This document shows, in pieces, positions 1 through 7,180 of a stretch of DNA of 26,906 nucleotides. Source of the DNA: Bradyrhizobium sp. (lineage in GTDB: Bacteria > Pseudomonadota > Alphaproteobacteria > Rhizobiales > Xanthobacteraceae); assembly GCA_028290305.1 (NCBI GenBank), contig JAQGKC010000191.1, positions 1-26,906 on the forward strand, read 5' to 3'. The stretch's first letter is position 1; each line of letters starts with the position of its first letter. The notes beneath the pieces were generated by a model. The model did no database searches. It was not told the origin of the DNA and saw only the letters and a program-made list of their open reading frames with translations. The translations under genes were made by a program, and so were the position numbers.

Positions 1-974
<974 letters not shown>

Positions 975-996
975 GGACACCGTTCTCGGCGCCGTC

Positions 997-1020
997 ATGC
1001 CCGGGCGAAGGCCCGGGCAT
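997..1020. terminator. Perfect GC-rich hairpin after thiC
   Basis: Two 10-base arms (ATGCCCGGGC at 997-1006, GCCCGGGCAT at 1011-1020) flank a 4-base loop. It starts 22 bases after the thiC stop. There is no T-run after it, so it may be a structural repeat, similar to half of the element at 4182-4270, that protects or ends the thiC transcript rather than a classical intrinsic terminator. Confidence 0.5.
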
Positions 1021-1107
1021 CTATCGGGAAACGGCCTCCCATACGTAACTCGACGCAGTCAAAGAGCAAGTTGTTACATATGATAATACAACCTATTTTG
1101 TCAGCTC

Positions 1108-1247
1108 GTAGGATGGGTTGAGCTCTTGCGAAACCCATCGCATGGTGCAGTTGTCAGGATGATCTCGCTGCATGGCGCGGCCGTCATGGTGGGTTTCGCT
1201 TCCGCTTTCGCTCGTTGAGCTCCGACGGACGCGGCCGCTCACCCTAC
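1108..1247. repeat. Interspersed GGGTGGGTT/AACCCACC-type repeat, degenerate copy
   Basis: The element begins with GTAGGATGGGTT and ends with CACCCTAC. It contains an inverted pair GATGGGTT (1112-1119) and AACCCATC (1132-1139) plus a further GGTGGGTTT block at 1188-1196. Related short palindromes occur at 2377, 2724, 3869 and 5666. I recognise this type as a common intergenic repeat in Bradyrhizobium. It has no coding content. Confidence 0.55.
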
Positions 1248-1275
1248 ATTCCCCTCACCCCTCGTTCATCAGCAC

Positions 1276-1300
1276 GTAGGGCGGATTAGCGTAATCCGCC
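1276..1300. repeat. Short palindromic repeat (GGCGGATTA stem)
   Basis: GGCGGATTA (1280-1288) and TAATCCGCC (1292-1300) form a perfect 9-base stem with a 3-base loop, preceded by CGTAG. It lies directly before the RidA-type gene remnant, so insertion of repeats of this kind may mark where that gene was cut. Confidence 0.6.
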
Positions 1301-1311
1301 GCTTTCTGCTG

Positions 1312-1398
1312 CATGACCGCTGCTTGGTGCAGGCGCTGCCCGATCCGAAGATGTTGATCGAGATCGAGGGCGTGGCGTCGCTCGCGGAGCGGAGATGA
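1312..1398 (+). pseudogene. 3' remnant of a RidA/YjgF-family gene
   Basis: The frame ending at the TGA at 1396-1398 reads DRCLVQALPDPKMLIEIEGVASLAERR, the C-terminal strand and helix of the RidA family. It matches the end of the intact RidA-family gene at 5716-6102: over 1327-1386 I count 48 of 60 bases identical, with most differences at third codon positions. No start codon or N-terminal two thirds is present, and a repeat (1276-1300) abuts the left side. This is the tail of a once intact paralogue. Confidence 0.7.
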
Positions 1399-1442
1399 TT
1401 TACTTCGGCGCGTCAGAGATTTTGCGAGGCACTTCACCAAGT

Positions 1443-1545
1443 CGTCCCTGCGAACGCAGGGACCCATCACCCCTGGCTTCAAAAATAAAAGGTCCCGCCC
1501 CCGGAGCCGAGTCTGCACCGTATGGGTCCAGCGTTCGCAGGGACG
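1443..1545. repeat. Inverted-repeat element with GTCCCTGCGAACGC arms
   Basis: The left arm at 1443-1466 (CGTCCCTGCGAACGCAGGGA then CCCA) and the right arm at 1523-1545 are near-perfect reverse complements, differing by one indel and one base. About 56 bases lie between. It looks like an interspersed non-coding repeat. The rest of the gap, 1546-1762, shows only a possible TTGACA hexamer at 1702-1707 with no convincing -10 partner. Confidence 0.6.
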
Positions 1546-1775
1546 GCCTGTTGAGGAGTTGTACGAGGCTACGATCGCAGCAACATGCGGCTCAATTGAG
1601 TGCGCAGCGGCGAATTATCACAGCATCATCCGCCAGCAGCGAACAGGTGAGACGTCTCGCATGTACACGCCGCACCGATGAGATCATCGGGGATAAGACG
1701 TTTGACATTCAAAGAAAGTTATTCATGCTTGGGTCATTCTGTCCGATCCTGGCCCGATCGCCAAGGAGGCTCGAG

Positions 1776-2291
1776 ATGACCACAACCGGCACTTATATTT
1801 TTCGGGCAACGCTCCAGGGCAGCCCTTCGATCTATCGCGATATCGAAATCGAATCCGCAAAGCCCCTGTACCAACTCGCCGAGGCGATTGTTGGATCGTT
1901 CGACTTCGATCTCGATCACGCCTTCGGCTTTTACACCGGGCTGACGCCTGCGAAGCTATATCAGCAATTTCCCAAGTACGAACTGTTCGCTGATATGGGC
2001 GATGCCGGGCCTGGCGTGCTCGGCGTAAAAAAGGTCAAAGTATCGCGAGCCTTCCCTGCCGTTGGACACAAAATGCTATTCCTGTTCGACTACGGGGACG
2101 AGTGGCATTTCCACGTTGTTTTGCGTGCCACTGGGGAAAAGACCGCAAAGGTCCGATACCCGCGCATCGTTGCAACCCGCGGCGCGGCCCCAGCGCAATA
2201 TCCGGATGATGAGAACGAGGACATTGCGGACGGTGCACCAACATTTGGCATCAACCCGCTAACTGGCGAAAAGATCAAGATCGGCAAATAG
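1776..2291 (+). CDS. Plasmid pRiA4b ORF-3-like family protein
   Basis: The 171-residue product resembles the pRiA4b ORF-3 (IS1096 TnpR-like) family, a small domain of unknown biochemical role often found alone in bacteria. Visible family features are the N-terminal YIFRATLQGSPSIYRDIEI strand region, FDFDLDHAFGFY at about residues 44-55, LFLFDYGDEWHFHV at about residues 103-116, and an acidic stretch before the C terminus. I chose the ATG at 1776 because AAGGAGG at 1763-1769 sits at ideal spacing. The frame is open back to 1395, but that extension runs through repeats and is not family-like. It has no evident operon partner. Confidence 0.82.
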   Translation: MTTTGTYIFRATLQGSPSIYRDIEIESAKPLYQLAEAIVGSFDFDLDHAFGFYTGLTPAKLYQQFPKYELFADMGDAGPGVLGVKKVKVSRAFPAVGHKMLFLFDYGDEWHFHVVLRATGEKTAKVRYPRIVATRGAAPAQYPDDENEDIADGAPTFGINPLTGEKIKIGK

Positions 2292-2376
2292 CGCGCAGGC
2301 GGATTGGCTGCCTGTCCACCGTAGTTCAAGGAGCGAAGGCGGAAGCGTATCCGCCGATTCCGCTTCGTCTTAAAAT

Positions 2377-2397
2377 GGTGGGTTACGCTAACCCACC
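2377..2397. repeat. Short palindromic repeat (GGTGGGTTA stem)
   Basis: GGTGGGTTA (2377-2385) and TAACCCACC (2389-2397) form a perfect 9-base stem around CGC. It lies between the convergent genes ending at 2291 (+) and 2417 (-), where it could also act as a transcript end. It is one of several related copies in this stretch. Confidence 0.6.
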
Positions 2398-2416
2398 CAA
2401 CGAACCCATCACCGCA

Positions 2417-2641
2417 TTACTTCTTGAACATCGTCTCGAACAATTCCTTGGCTCGTTCCAGCCCTTCTTGCGTGAAGACGACTGATTTAACTTTGCCAAC
2501 GGGGTCGTGGATCATGCCCTTTTCGTGAAGACGACCCAGCGCTTCCCAATCAAATCCTTTCCAGGCCCTGTTGCCGTCGTGCAGAGTCAAATATAGCAGC
2601 GCCAACGCTGCTTCGTCGATCTTGTCGGTATTGAGGGACAT
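2417..2641 (-). CDS. DUF6429 family small protein
   Basis: The 74-residue product matches what I recall of the DUF6429 family: an N-terminal helix (TDKIDEAALALLYLTLHD), then a WKGFDWEALGRLHEKGMIHDP core and a C-terminal SVVFTQEGLERAKELF helix. The layout resembles a small winged-helix-like fold, but the function is unknown. The start is the ATG at 2641; an upstream in-frame extension to 2674 adds only MGGPPSGKRFA and lacks support. It stands alone, and its 3' end faces the pRiA4b-like gene across a hairpin repeat. Confidence 0.75.
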   Translation of the reverse strand: MSLNTDKIDEAALALLYLTLHDGNRAWKGFDWEALGRLHEKGMIHDPVGKVKSVVFTQEGLERAKELFETMFKK

Positions 2642-2723
2642 GGCGAACCTCTTGCCGCTTGGCGGTCCGCCCATCCTATTCAGGATCGCGTGAGGCGCAA
2701 TTGGGGCGAACGAACCTGATAAT

Positions 2724-2789
2724 GGTGGGTTATGCGGAGCCTGTCATCGGGCCGCGCGTTGCCGGGCTCGGGGGGCTAACCCACCCTAC
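2724..2789. repeat. GGTGGGTTA...TAACCCACC interspersed repeat
   Basis: Perfect 9-base arms at 2724-2732 and 2777-2785 enclose a GC-rich 44-base core, and CCTAC follows. It is a longer member of the family seen at 2377 and 5666, lying between two minus-strand genes. Confidence 0.6.
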
Positions 2790-2819
2790 AAAGCCTGCGC
2801 TGCCTTCGTACGGGGCGAA

Positions 2820-3254
2820 TTACTGCTTCAATGTAATCGCAAGTCCGCTAAGGTCGAAGTTCGCCATCAATCCGAGTTGCTTGCCGCTTAATTCCAGGAT
2901 CGCGCCGTTCTGGTTGGTCAGCACGATGCCGCGTACGCCAGCGCCGAACGCAACGCCCGCGCCCGCCGCGCCATAGATGCCGGCGACGTCCTGAGCCCGG
3001 TGGATATTTCGGACCCGTCCCTGCAACGTGGTCTGGGAGCCGCCGAAGACGAGGCCACCGTCAAGACCGCCGGCCGAGAGCCCATAGGTCTCGCCGTGGA
3101 ACGTCAGGACGCCAGTGCCGGCGGAGCCGCCAACGAACCAGCCCGCCTTGAAGATGACCAGTGTCACGGCCCCCTCGTCGGCCCGAGCTGCGGACAGTCC
3201 GGCGAGCAGCGCCAGCGCGAACAACACCGCGCGGGCGGCGAATGACAATCTCAT
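2820..3254 (-). CDS. Secreted glycine-rich protein, paralogue of 5042-5482
   Basis: This 144-residue protein starts with a clear Sec signal peptide (MRLSFAARAVLFALALLAGLSAARA, cut near residue 25). The mature part is rich in short glycine-containing strands: KAGWFVGGS, GGLVFGGS, GIYGAAGAGVAFG, then GIVLTNQNGAILELSG and a C-terminal DLSGLAITLKQ. The pattern suggests a small beta-rich periplasmic or outer-membrane-associated protein. I do not recognise a named family; a distant relation to SYLF- or EipA-like beta-barrels is only a guess. It is clearly homologous along its full length to the protein at 5042-5482, and similarity continues upstream of both start codons. Confidence 0.8.
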   Translation of the reverse strand: MRLSFAARAVLFALALLAGLSAARADEGAVTLVIFKAGWFVGGSAGTGVLTFHGETYGLSAGGLDGGLVFGGSQTTLQGRVRNIHRAQDVAGIYGAAGAGVAFGAGVRGIVLTNQNGAILELSGKQLGLMANFDLSGLAITLKQ

Positions 3255-3299
3255 TGTGGCGGTCTCCGGATGATGTGATGCAGATCGAATCGAGCCAAT

Positions 3300-3737
3300 C
3301 TATCCGATGGGCGGCACTGTTGAAATGTCCGCGAGGCGCCGATCCGAGTTCGTGATGTCGTCCCCTCGCTCAACAAGATGTGCACGCGAGGGTGCAGGGT
3401 CAAACCGATCAGCGAAATATTGCGTTTCGTGGGCCACCAGCCCTTCGCGGAATTCCATGATGCTCACCGTGTAAGATGGTATGCCGTCATAGGTAAGTAC
3501 GAACTCGGTGACCCAGAGATCGCCGCTGCCGATAATTCGCCGGACCGTAAAACGCTTCTTGTTTGGCTGGACGAACCGGCTCTCCTGAATGTTGTGCCGG
3601 CCGCGGATGCGCTCGCCCGATTGCGGATACTCAAGCACAGCATCCTCGCGGTAGATTTCATGCTCGACCTCGAAATCGCTCGCGTCCGAAGCCTCCCAAT
3701 GGCGCTCCAGCGCCATCCGCACGGTTCGATCATCCAT
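3300..3737 (-). CDS. SnoaL-like / NTF2-fold protein
   Basis: The 145-residue product has an NTF2-like pattern: a helical start (VRMALERHWEASDASDFEVEHEIYREDAVLEYPQSGERIRGRHNIQ), then alternating strands including WVTEFVLTYDG and YTVSIMEFREGLVAHETQYFADRF. The EYPQSGERIRGR stretch and the final ETQYFADRFDP are typical of SnoaL-domain proteins. Members act as small hydrolases or isomerases or bind ligands, so the role cannot be deduced here. The stop at 3300-3302 lies within the sequence block shared upstream of the two glycine-rich paralogues. It may be cotranscribed with 2820-3254, only 45 bases away. Confidence 0.75.
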   Translation of the reverse strand: MDDRTVRMALERHWEASDASDFEVEHEIYREDAVLEYPQSGERIRGRHNIQESRFVQPNKKRFTVRRIIGSGDLWVTEFVLTYDGIPSYTVSIMEFREGLVAHETQYFADRFDPAPSRAHLVERGDDITNSDRRLADISTVPPIG

Positions 3738-3868
3738 CTCAATCTCCCGCCTCCGCGTCCGGCTAATTTATCGGGAACACCGAATTCAGTGGGCTGTACG
3801 CCATTCGGGATGTGGGGCGCTGTTGCCGATCGCGCCAGCGTAAGCCGCCGAATTCCGACGAGCAAGAC

Positions 3869-3884
3869 GGGGTACGGCTACCCC
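3869..3884. repeat. Short palindrome (GGGGTA stem)
   Basis: GGGGTA (3869-3874) and TACCCC (3879-3884) flank CGGC, followed by ACCCAACGG as in the other GGGTGGGTT-type repeats. It is a small, degenerate member of that family. Confidence 0.45.
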
Positions 3885-3893
3885 ACCCAACGG

Positions 3894-3934
3894 CTATGAA
3901 AGAGACTTCAGGATCGGCTGATCTCTTTTCATAG
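3894..3934. repeat. Inverted repeat with CTATGAAAGAGA arms
   Basis: CTATGAAAGAGA (3894-3905) pairs with TCTCTTTTCATAG (3922-3934), leaving one bulged T; the loop is 16 bases. It is more AT-rich than its surroundings. It lies in the gene-free stretch 3738-5041, with no gene close enough to make it an obvious terminator. Between it and 4098 I see nothing else. Confidence 0.5.
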
Positions 3935-4098
3935 TCGCATCGAATCCAGTTTCCCACGGAAATCGTCCGTCGAACATGGGCAACTCTCGTGATGCGGCGG
4001 GCGGATTGGTCACAACCTATAGAAGCATGAAATCTTTTGCATCACCCGGTCAGGATAGCGAGCAATACGAAAATTCCCGACGGGCAAATCAGCAAGCG

Positions 4099-4170
4099 GT
4101 AGCCCGGATGAGCGAAGCGACATCCGGGGTTGATGGCTTCCCCGCATGTCGCTGCGCTCATGCGGGCAAC
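4099..4170. repeat. Inverted repeat of the GTAGCCCGGATGAGCG type
   Basis: Two 31-base arms, 4099-4129 and 4140-4170, are imperfect reverse complements with about five differences by eye. The left arm begins GTAGCCCGGATGAGCGAAGC. I recognise it as another interspersed intergenic palindrome of Bradyrhizobium-like genomes. It lies next to a repeat of a different family (4182-4270). Confidence 0.65.
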
Positions 4171-4181
4171 GGACCCTCCGT

Positions 4182-4270
4182 CGTCATGGCCGGGCTCGTC
4201 CCGGCCATCCACGTCTTTCTTGCTTCGTGGCTGCAAGACGTGGATGCCCGGCACAAGGCCGGGCATGACG
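4182..4270. repeat. CGTCATGGCCGGGC...GCCCGGCATGACG interspersed element, copy 1
   Basis: The element begins CGTCATGGCCGGGCTCGTCC, continues into CCATCCACGTCTT, and after a short spacer returns as AAGACGTGGATGCCCGGCAC and ends in GGGCATGACG, so it folds into a long imperfect hairpin. A second copy of the same architecture is at 26022-26112. Translation gives the spurious AGLVPAIHV peptide often mis-annotated as protein in Bradyrhizobium genomes. It is non-coding. Confidence 0.8.
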
Positions 4271-4299
4271 AGTGCATAGGCATACAGCGGATTAGCGAC

Positions 4300-4905
4300 C
4301 TATCGGCCGTCGCTCAAAAAGCAAAGGCGGAAGCTTCGCTAACCTGCCCTAAACAGCCGAAATCTGCCCAACCAGGCAAATCAGCAAAATCCTGTCCAGC
4401 CCCGTTGCGAAAAATATTCCACTTAACTTCTCGGCCAAATCAGCGGCTTAGCTCGGCGCGTCTCACCCGAATGAGGGGCGGGTCGCGATCGTCACGAACG
4501 TTGCGGTGAGATGCGGTGGACGCAGATAGCGCGCGCCAGACGAGCGCGTACAATGCGGACGGCGAAGTCGTGTGGTCCTGACGTCCCGACGCTGGCGTCA
4601 AGCTCGTGAGAAGCAAGCTTCTCAGGGGTGACGGTGGCAAGAAAGCCCGGTCACCGGGGAGAGCGCGAAGTAAGCCGTAACACCATCGCGCGGGGAAAGC
4701 CGGATTGATCCGGTTGAACCTGTGGTCCTGCCCCGTGCTTTTTTTGCACGGAACCCATGGGTGCGATCGGCACCCGGCTTTCCCTGCGCCCTCTGTTTTT
4801 GGAGAGGGCCGAAAACGACGCAAAGCTCGGGCGGATCGCGCCGCGAGAATGCCTGCTCATGTCCATTCGCTGTTTGACAATTGAATCCGAAAGACTTGAT
4901 CAGCC
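4300..4905. repeat. Long structured non-coding interspersed repeat
   Basis: From memory this block matches a roughly 600-base repeat found in many intergenic sites of Bradyrhizobium-type genomes; short reading frames inside it are annotation artefacts. The edges are approximate. It holds a chain of perfect hairpins: 4588-4592/4595-4599, 4607-4614/4617-4624, 4646-4650/4654-4658, 4700-4705/4708-4713, 4733-4738/4746-4751 (all-T loop), 4759-4764/4770-4775 and 4788-4794/4803-4809. A long-range 16-base stem, 4688-4703 with 4774-4789 (one G-U pair), encloses or competes with some of them. No open frame has a recognisable domain. The structure suggests a folded RNA or a DNA-level element, but its function is unknown. 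Confidence 0.65.
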
Positions 4906-4925
4906 ATGGGCTGAAACTCGTCCCC

Positions 4926-5024
4926 GTCATGCTGAGGAGGCCGCGCAGCGGCCGTCTCGAAGCACGACGGGCCCCGGCGGGGCCGTTGATCCTTCGAGAC
5001 GCGCTTCGCGCTCCTCCAGGATAA
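4926..5024. repeat. GTCATGCTGAGGAG...CTCCTCCAGGAT inverted repeat
   Basis: Two diverged inverted halves: the left half reads GTCATGCTGAGGAGGCCGCG, and the right half is its approximate reverse complement ending CGCTCCTCCAGGATA. Internal palindromes include GGCCGC-GCA-GCGGCC (4940-4954). It immediately follows the long repeat and ends just before the stop of the gene at 5042. It is non-coding. Confidence 0.65.
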
Positions 5025-5041
5025 ACACGATCGCCGTAGCG

Positions 5042-5482
5042 CTACTTCAACGTAATCGCCAGCCCGCTCAGGTCCACGTTGGCCATGAGTCCCACCTGCC
5101 GGCCGGACAGCTCCAGCACCGCGCCGTTCTGGTTGGTCAGCACGATCGCCCGCGCGCCGCCGCCGACCGCAAGCCCCGCACCCGCGGCGCCATAGACGCC
5201 GGCGACATCCGACGGCCGGTTGATGTTGCTGACCCAGCCGCGCAGCACAGTCTTCGATCCGCCGAACACGAGGCCGTAGTCCAGCCCGCCGGCCGACAGC
5301 GCGTAGCTCCGCCCGCGGAAGGTCAGCGTGCCGCCCCCGCCGGAGCCGCCGATGATCCACCCCGCCTTGTAAATCGTGAGCGTCACGGTGCCGCTATCGG
5401 CATAGGAAGCCGAGGGCAAAGCGGCGCCGGCGAAAGCCAGCAGCGCGACCAGGGCAGTACGAAGGGCGGATGAAATCTTCAT
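5042..5482 (-). CDS. Secreted glycine-rich protein, paralogue of 2820-3254
   Basis: The 146-residue product has a signal peptide (MKISSALRTALVALLAFAGAALPSASYA) and a mature part aligned along its whole length with the protein at 2820-3254: TVTLTIYKAGWIIGGS, GGLDYGLVFGGSKTVLRG, DVAGVYGAAGAGLAVGGG, IVLTNQNGAVLELSGRQVGLMAN and DLSGLAITLK. The invariant glycines and the terminal LSGLAITLK are the best family signature; I know no named domain. AGAGAA (5486-5491, read on the minus strand) precedes the ATG. The two genes lie 1.8 kb apart in the same orientation, separated by a SnoaL gene and repeats, which suggests a segmental duplication. Confidence 0.82.
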   Translation of the reverse strand: MKISSALRTALVALLAFAGAALPSASYADSGTVTLTIYKAGWIIGGSGGGGTLTFRGRSYALSAGGLDYGLVFGGSKTVLRGWVSNINRPSDVAGVYGAAGAGLAVGGGARAIVLTNQNGAVLELSGRQVGLMANVDLSGLAITLK

Positions 5483-5615
5483 CTAGTTCTCTCCAGGGAT
5501 CTTGTGAGAAGGGAGATCTTGTAAGCGGGCGTTGCGCAGCGGATCGAATCGCGCTGGACCCAATGTAGCCGATGGATCGGATGAGCAAAACACGTAACCC
5601 AAGCAAAACCGGTTC

Positions 5616-5697
5616 GCAGAACGGATTAGCGAAGTATAATCTGCCCTCTACTTTCATGTTGAAACGGCGGGTTACACCGTGGGCTAACCCGCCCCAC
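5616..5697. repeat. Composite GGATTAGCG / GGCGGGTTA repeat before the RidA gene
   Basis: A degenerate GGATTA...TAATC palindrome (5622-5642) is followed by GGCGGGTTA (5666-5674) and TAACCCGCC (5685-5693), a perfect 9-base stem. The element ends about 10 bases before the Shine-Dalgarno site of the RidA-family gene, so the 5' leader of that gene consists mostly of repeat. Confidence 0.6.
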
Positions 5698-5715
5698 GAA
5701 CAACGGAGGTAACCC

Positions 5716-6102
5716 ATGGCCCCCATTCAACACTTCGCTGCACCGGCCGGCATCAAAGCCCCGCCGCTCTCGTTCGCCACGCGGGTCGGCGACATCTTGT
5801 TCGTATCGGGGATCCCCGGCTTCGACGACCAGGGAGCGCTGCCGGACACCTTCGAAGCTCAGTTCAGCAATGTCGTACGCAACATCAAACGCGTGCTTGG
5901 TGAAGCGGGCGCGAGCTTCCGCGATCTCGCCAAGGTCAACGTGCTGCTGACGCGCGCGTCCGACGTCGCCACCATGAATGAGCTGTACGCTTCGGCTTTT
6001 GGGCCCGCGCCCTATCCCGCCCGCACCACCTGCGTGGTCCATGCGCTGCCCAATCCCGCGATGCTGATCGAAATCGAATGCGTCGCGTCGCTTGCGCGGT
6101 GA
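5716..6102 (+). CDS. RidA/YjgF/YER057c family protein (reactive imine deaminase-like)
   Basis: The 128-residue length is typical of the family, whose characterised members hydrolyse enamine/imine intermediates released by PLP enzymes. Visible features are the FVSGIPGFDDQGALP strand-turn (residues 29-43), the helix QFSNVVRNIKRVLGEAGASFRDLAKVNVLL, the conserved arginine R103 in YPARTT, and the C-terminal MLIEIECVASL strand with E119/E121. The arginine that binds the substrate carboxylate is present, so it could be active; it may belong to a subgroup other than housekeeping RidA. The ATG at 5716 has GGAGG at 5705-5709. The RidA remnant at 1312-1398 is a broken paralogue. Confidence 0.9.
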   Translation: MAPIQHFAAPAGIKAPPLSFATRVGDILFVSGIPGFDDQGALPDTFEAQFSNVVRNIKRVLGEAGASFRDLAKVNVLLTRASDVATMNELYASAFGPAPYPARTTCVVHALPNPAMLIEIECVASLAR

Positions 6103-6322
6103 TTGCATCAGCATTGCGAAAGCGCGGATCGGCCATCGGGCCGCACCAATGCGACCCGATGATGAACTCCGCGATCGGCGGGGCGACCCCGGTCCTCGCG
6201 AGCGATTCGCCGCCTTTCGCTTCGAAACCTTCACATTTTTGCCGCACCACTTGCATGTCCGCTCCTCATCGCGAAAGATGCCCACGGAGGCTGGACCAAC
6301 ACTTTCCAACAGGAGATTCTTC

Positions 6323-6577
6323 ATGCGTCGCGCTACCGCCATCTGTGCCGCCGCCGGCATCGCTGTTTCGGCCTTTGCCGTAGCCAGCCCCGCGCAGGCC
6401 GGATACTACCTGATCCGTTGGGACAACACCGGCGTCTGCCAGATCTGGAACGAGGGCCTGTACCAACCGTTGCGATGGCCCTCGGACTACAAGGTGGTCA
6501 GCAAGCCGGTTCTGACCGTCACCGCCGCGCTTGCGGTGAAGGAAGAATTGCGGCAGCGGGGCAGTTGCAGATTCTAA
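6323..6577 (+). CDS. Small secreted protein of unknown function
   Basis: The 84-residue product has a strong signal peptide (MRRATAICAAAGIAVSAFAVASPAQA, cut near residue 26). The mature part of about 58 residues begins GYYLIRWDNTGVCQIWNEG and ends RQRGSCRF; it has two cysteines (in GVCQ and GSCR) that could form one disulfide in the periplasm. The frame is open further upstream to 6092, but the ATG at 6323 has AGGAG at 6311-6315 and begins exactly at the signal peptide. I do not recognise a named family. No neighbour clearly shares its transcription unit. Confidence 0.78.
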   Translation: MRRATAICAAAGIAVSAFAVASPAQAGYYLIRWDNTGVCQIWNEGLYQPLRWPSDYKVVSKPVLTVTAALAVKEELRQRGSCRF

Positions 6578-6607
6578 AGACCGCGGGGGCTGAAGGCCGC
6601 CCGGCCG

Positions 6608-7081
6608 TCATCTCTCCTTCATCAGCGCATCCCGCGCCGCGGAAAGCTCCTGAAATTCCCGCCCGTTGCCGCCGCCGTCCGGGTGCGCGGTTTTGGCGGC
6701 GCGCTTGTAGGCCTGATGGATTTCCGGGGCGGTCAGGCGGCGGCCGAAAGGCAGTCCGAGCATTTGCCGATGGTGTTCCTCGGGCGTGAGCGGCTTCGAA
6801 ACATTTCCGCGCTTGCCGAAACGCGGCGCCGTGGCCACGTGCAGGACATCGCGAATGACGCTCAGGCGCCGCCATGCGAGGTCTTTGGTGCTTCGGTCCG
6901 CACTTTTAAGCAACGCGTTGCGCAGGCTCGGCAGCGCCTGCGTCGCCGCCTGCCGCAGCGTCACGTCTGCGCTCGTGCGCGCGATATCGAGCGCGAGCCG
7001 TTCGGCCTCGCGATAGTCAGGCGCGGCGGCCGACCAAAGCCGCTCGACACTGAGTTTCCATTCCCTGAGCTGTCGATCCAT
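6608..7081 (-). CDS. J-domain protein (C-terminal DnaJ domain)
   Basis: The 157-residue protein has an unusual order: a helical N-terminal region (residues 1-95) rich in arginine and alanine, then a C-terminal J domain at about residues 105-157. The HPD tripeptide that stimulates DnaK is at residues 133-135 (KTAHPDGGG), preceded by the helix APEIHQAYKRAAK and followed by FQELSAARDALM. It lacks the G/F-rich, zinc-finger and substrate domains of true DnaJ, so it would be a specialised DnaK co-chaperone. The ATG at 7081 is preferred; an in-frame extension to 7201 overlaps the divergent SDR gene and its leader. Confidence 0.82.
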   Translation of the reverse strand: MDRQLREWKLSVERLWSAAAPDYREAERLALDIARTSADVTLRQAATQALPSLRNALLKSADRSTKDLAWRRLSVIRDVLHVATAPRFGKRGNVSKPLTPEEHHRQMLGLPFGRRLTAPEIHQAYKRAAKTAHPDGGGNGREFQELSAARDALMKER

Positions 7082-7180
7082 GAGGCTGCAACGCGCAAGC
7101 GCAGCTTTGCGTTTCCGATTCCGAGATTTTGAACTAGTTTGCGTCGAAAGCGCCAAAACCAAAAACAGAGGAAACCCGCC

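Noticed and set aside
3976..4509. 177-codon plus-strand open frame across the repeats
   Set aside because: Its peptide is a translation of interspersed repeats (including AGLVPAIHV from 4182-4270); no domain, no ribosome site.
4440..4930. Several minus-strand frames of 70-127 codons and a 238-codon plus-strand frame (4757-5473)
   Set aside because: They translate the long structured repeat and the antisense of the glycine-rich gene; low-complexity, arginine-rich peptides without family features.
5626..6360. 244-codon minus-strand frame
   Set aside because: It is antisense to the RidA-family gene and the start of the small secreted protein; the sense strand carries family motifs and ribosome sites.
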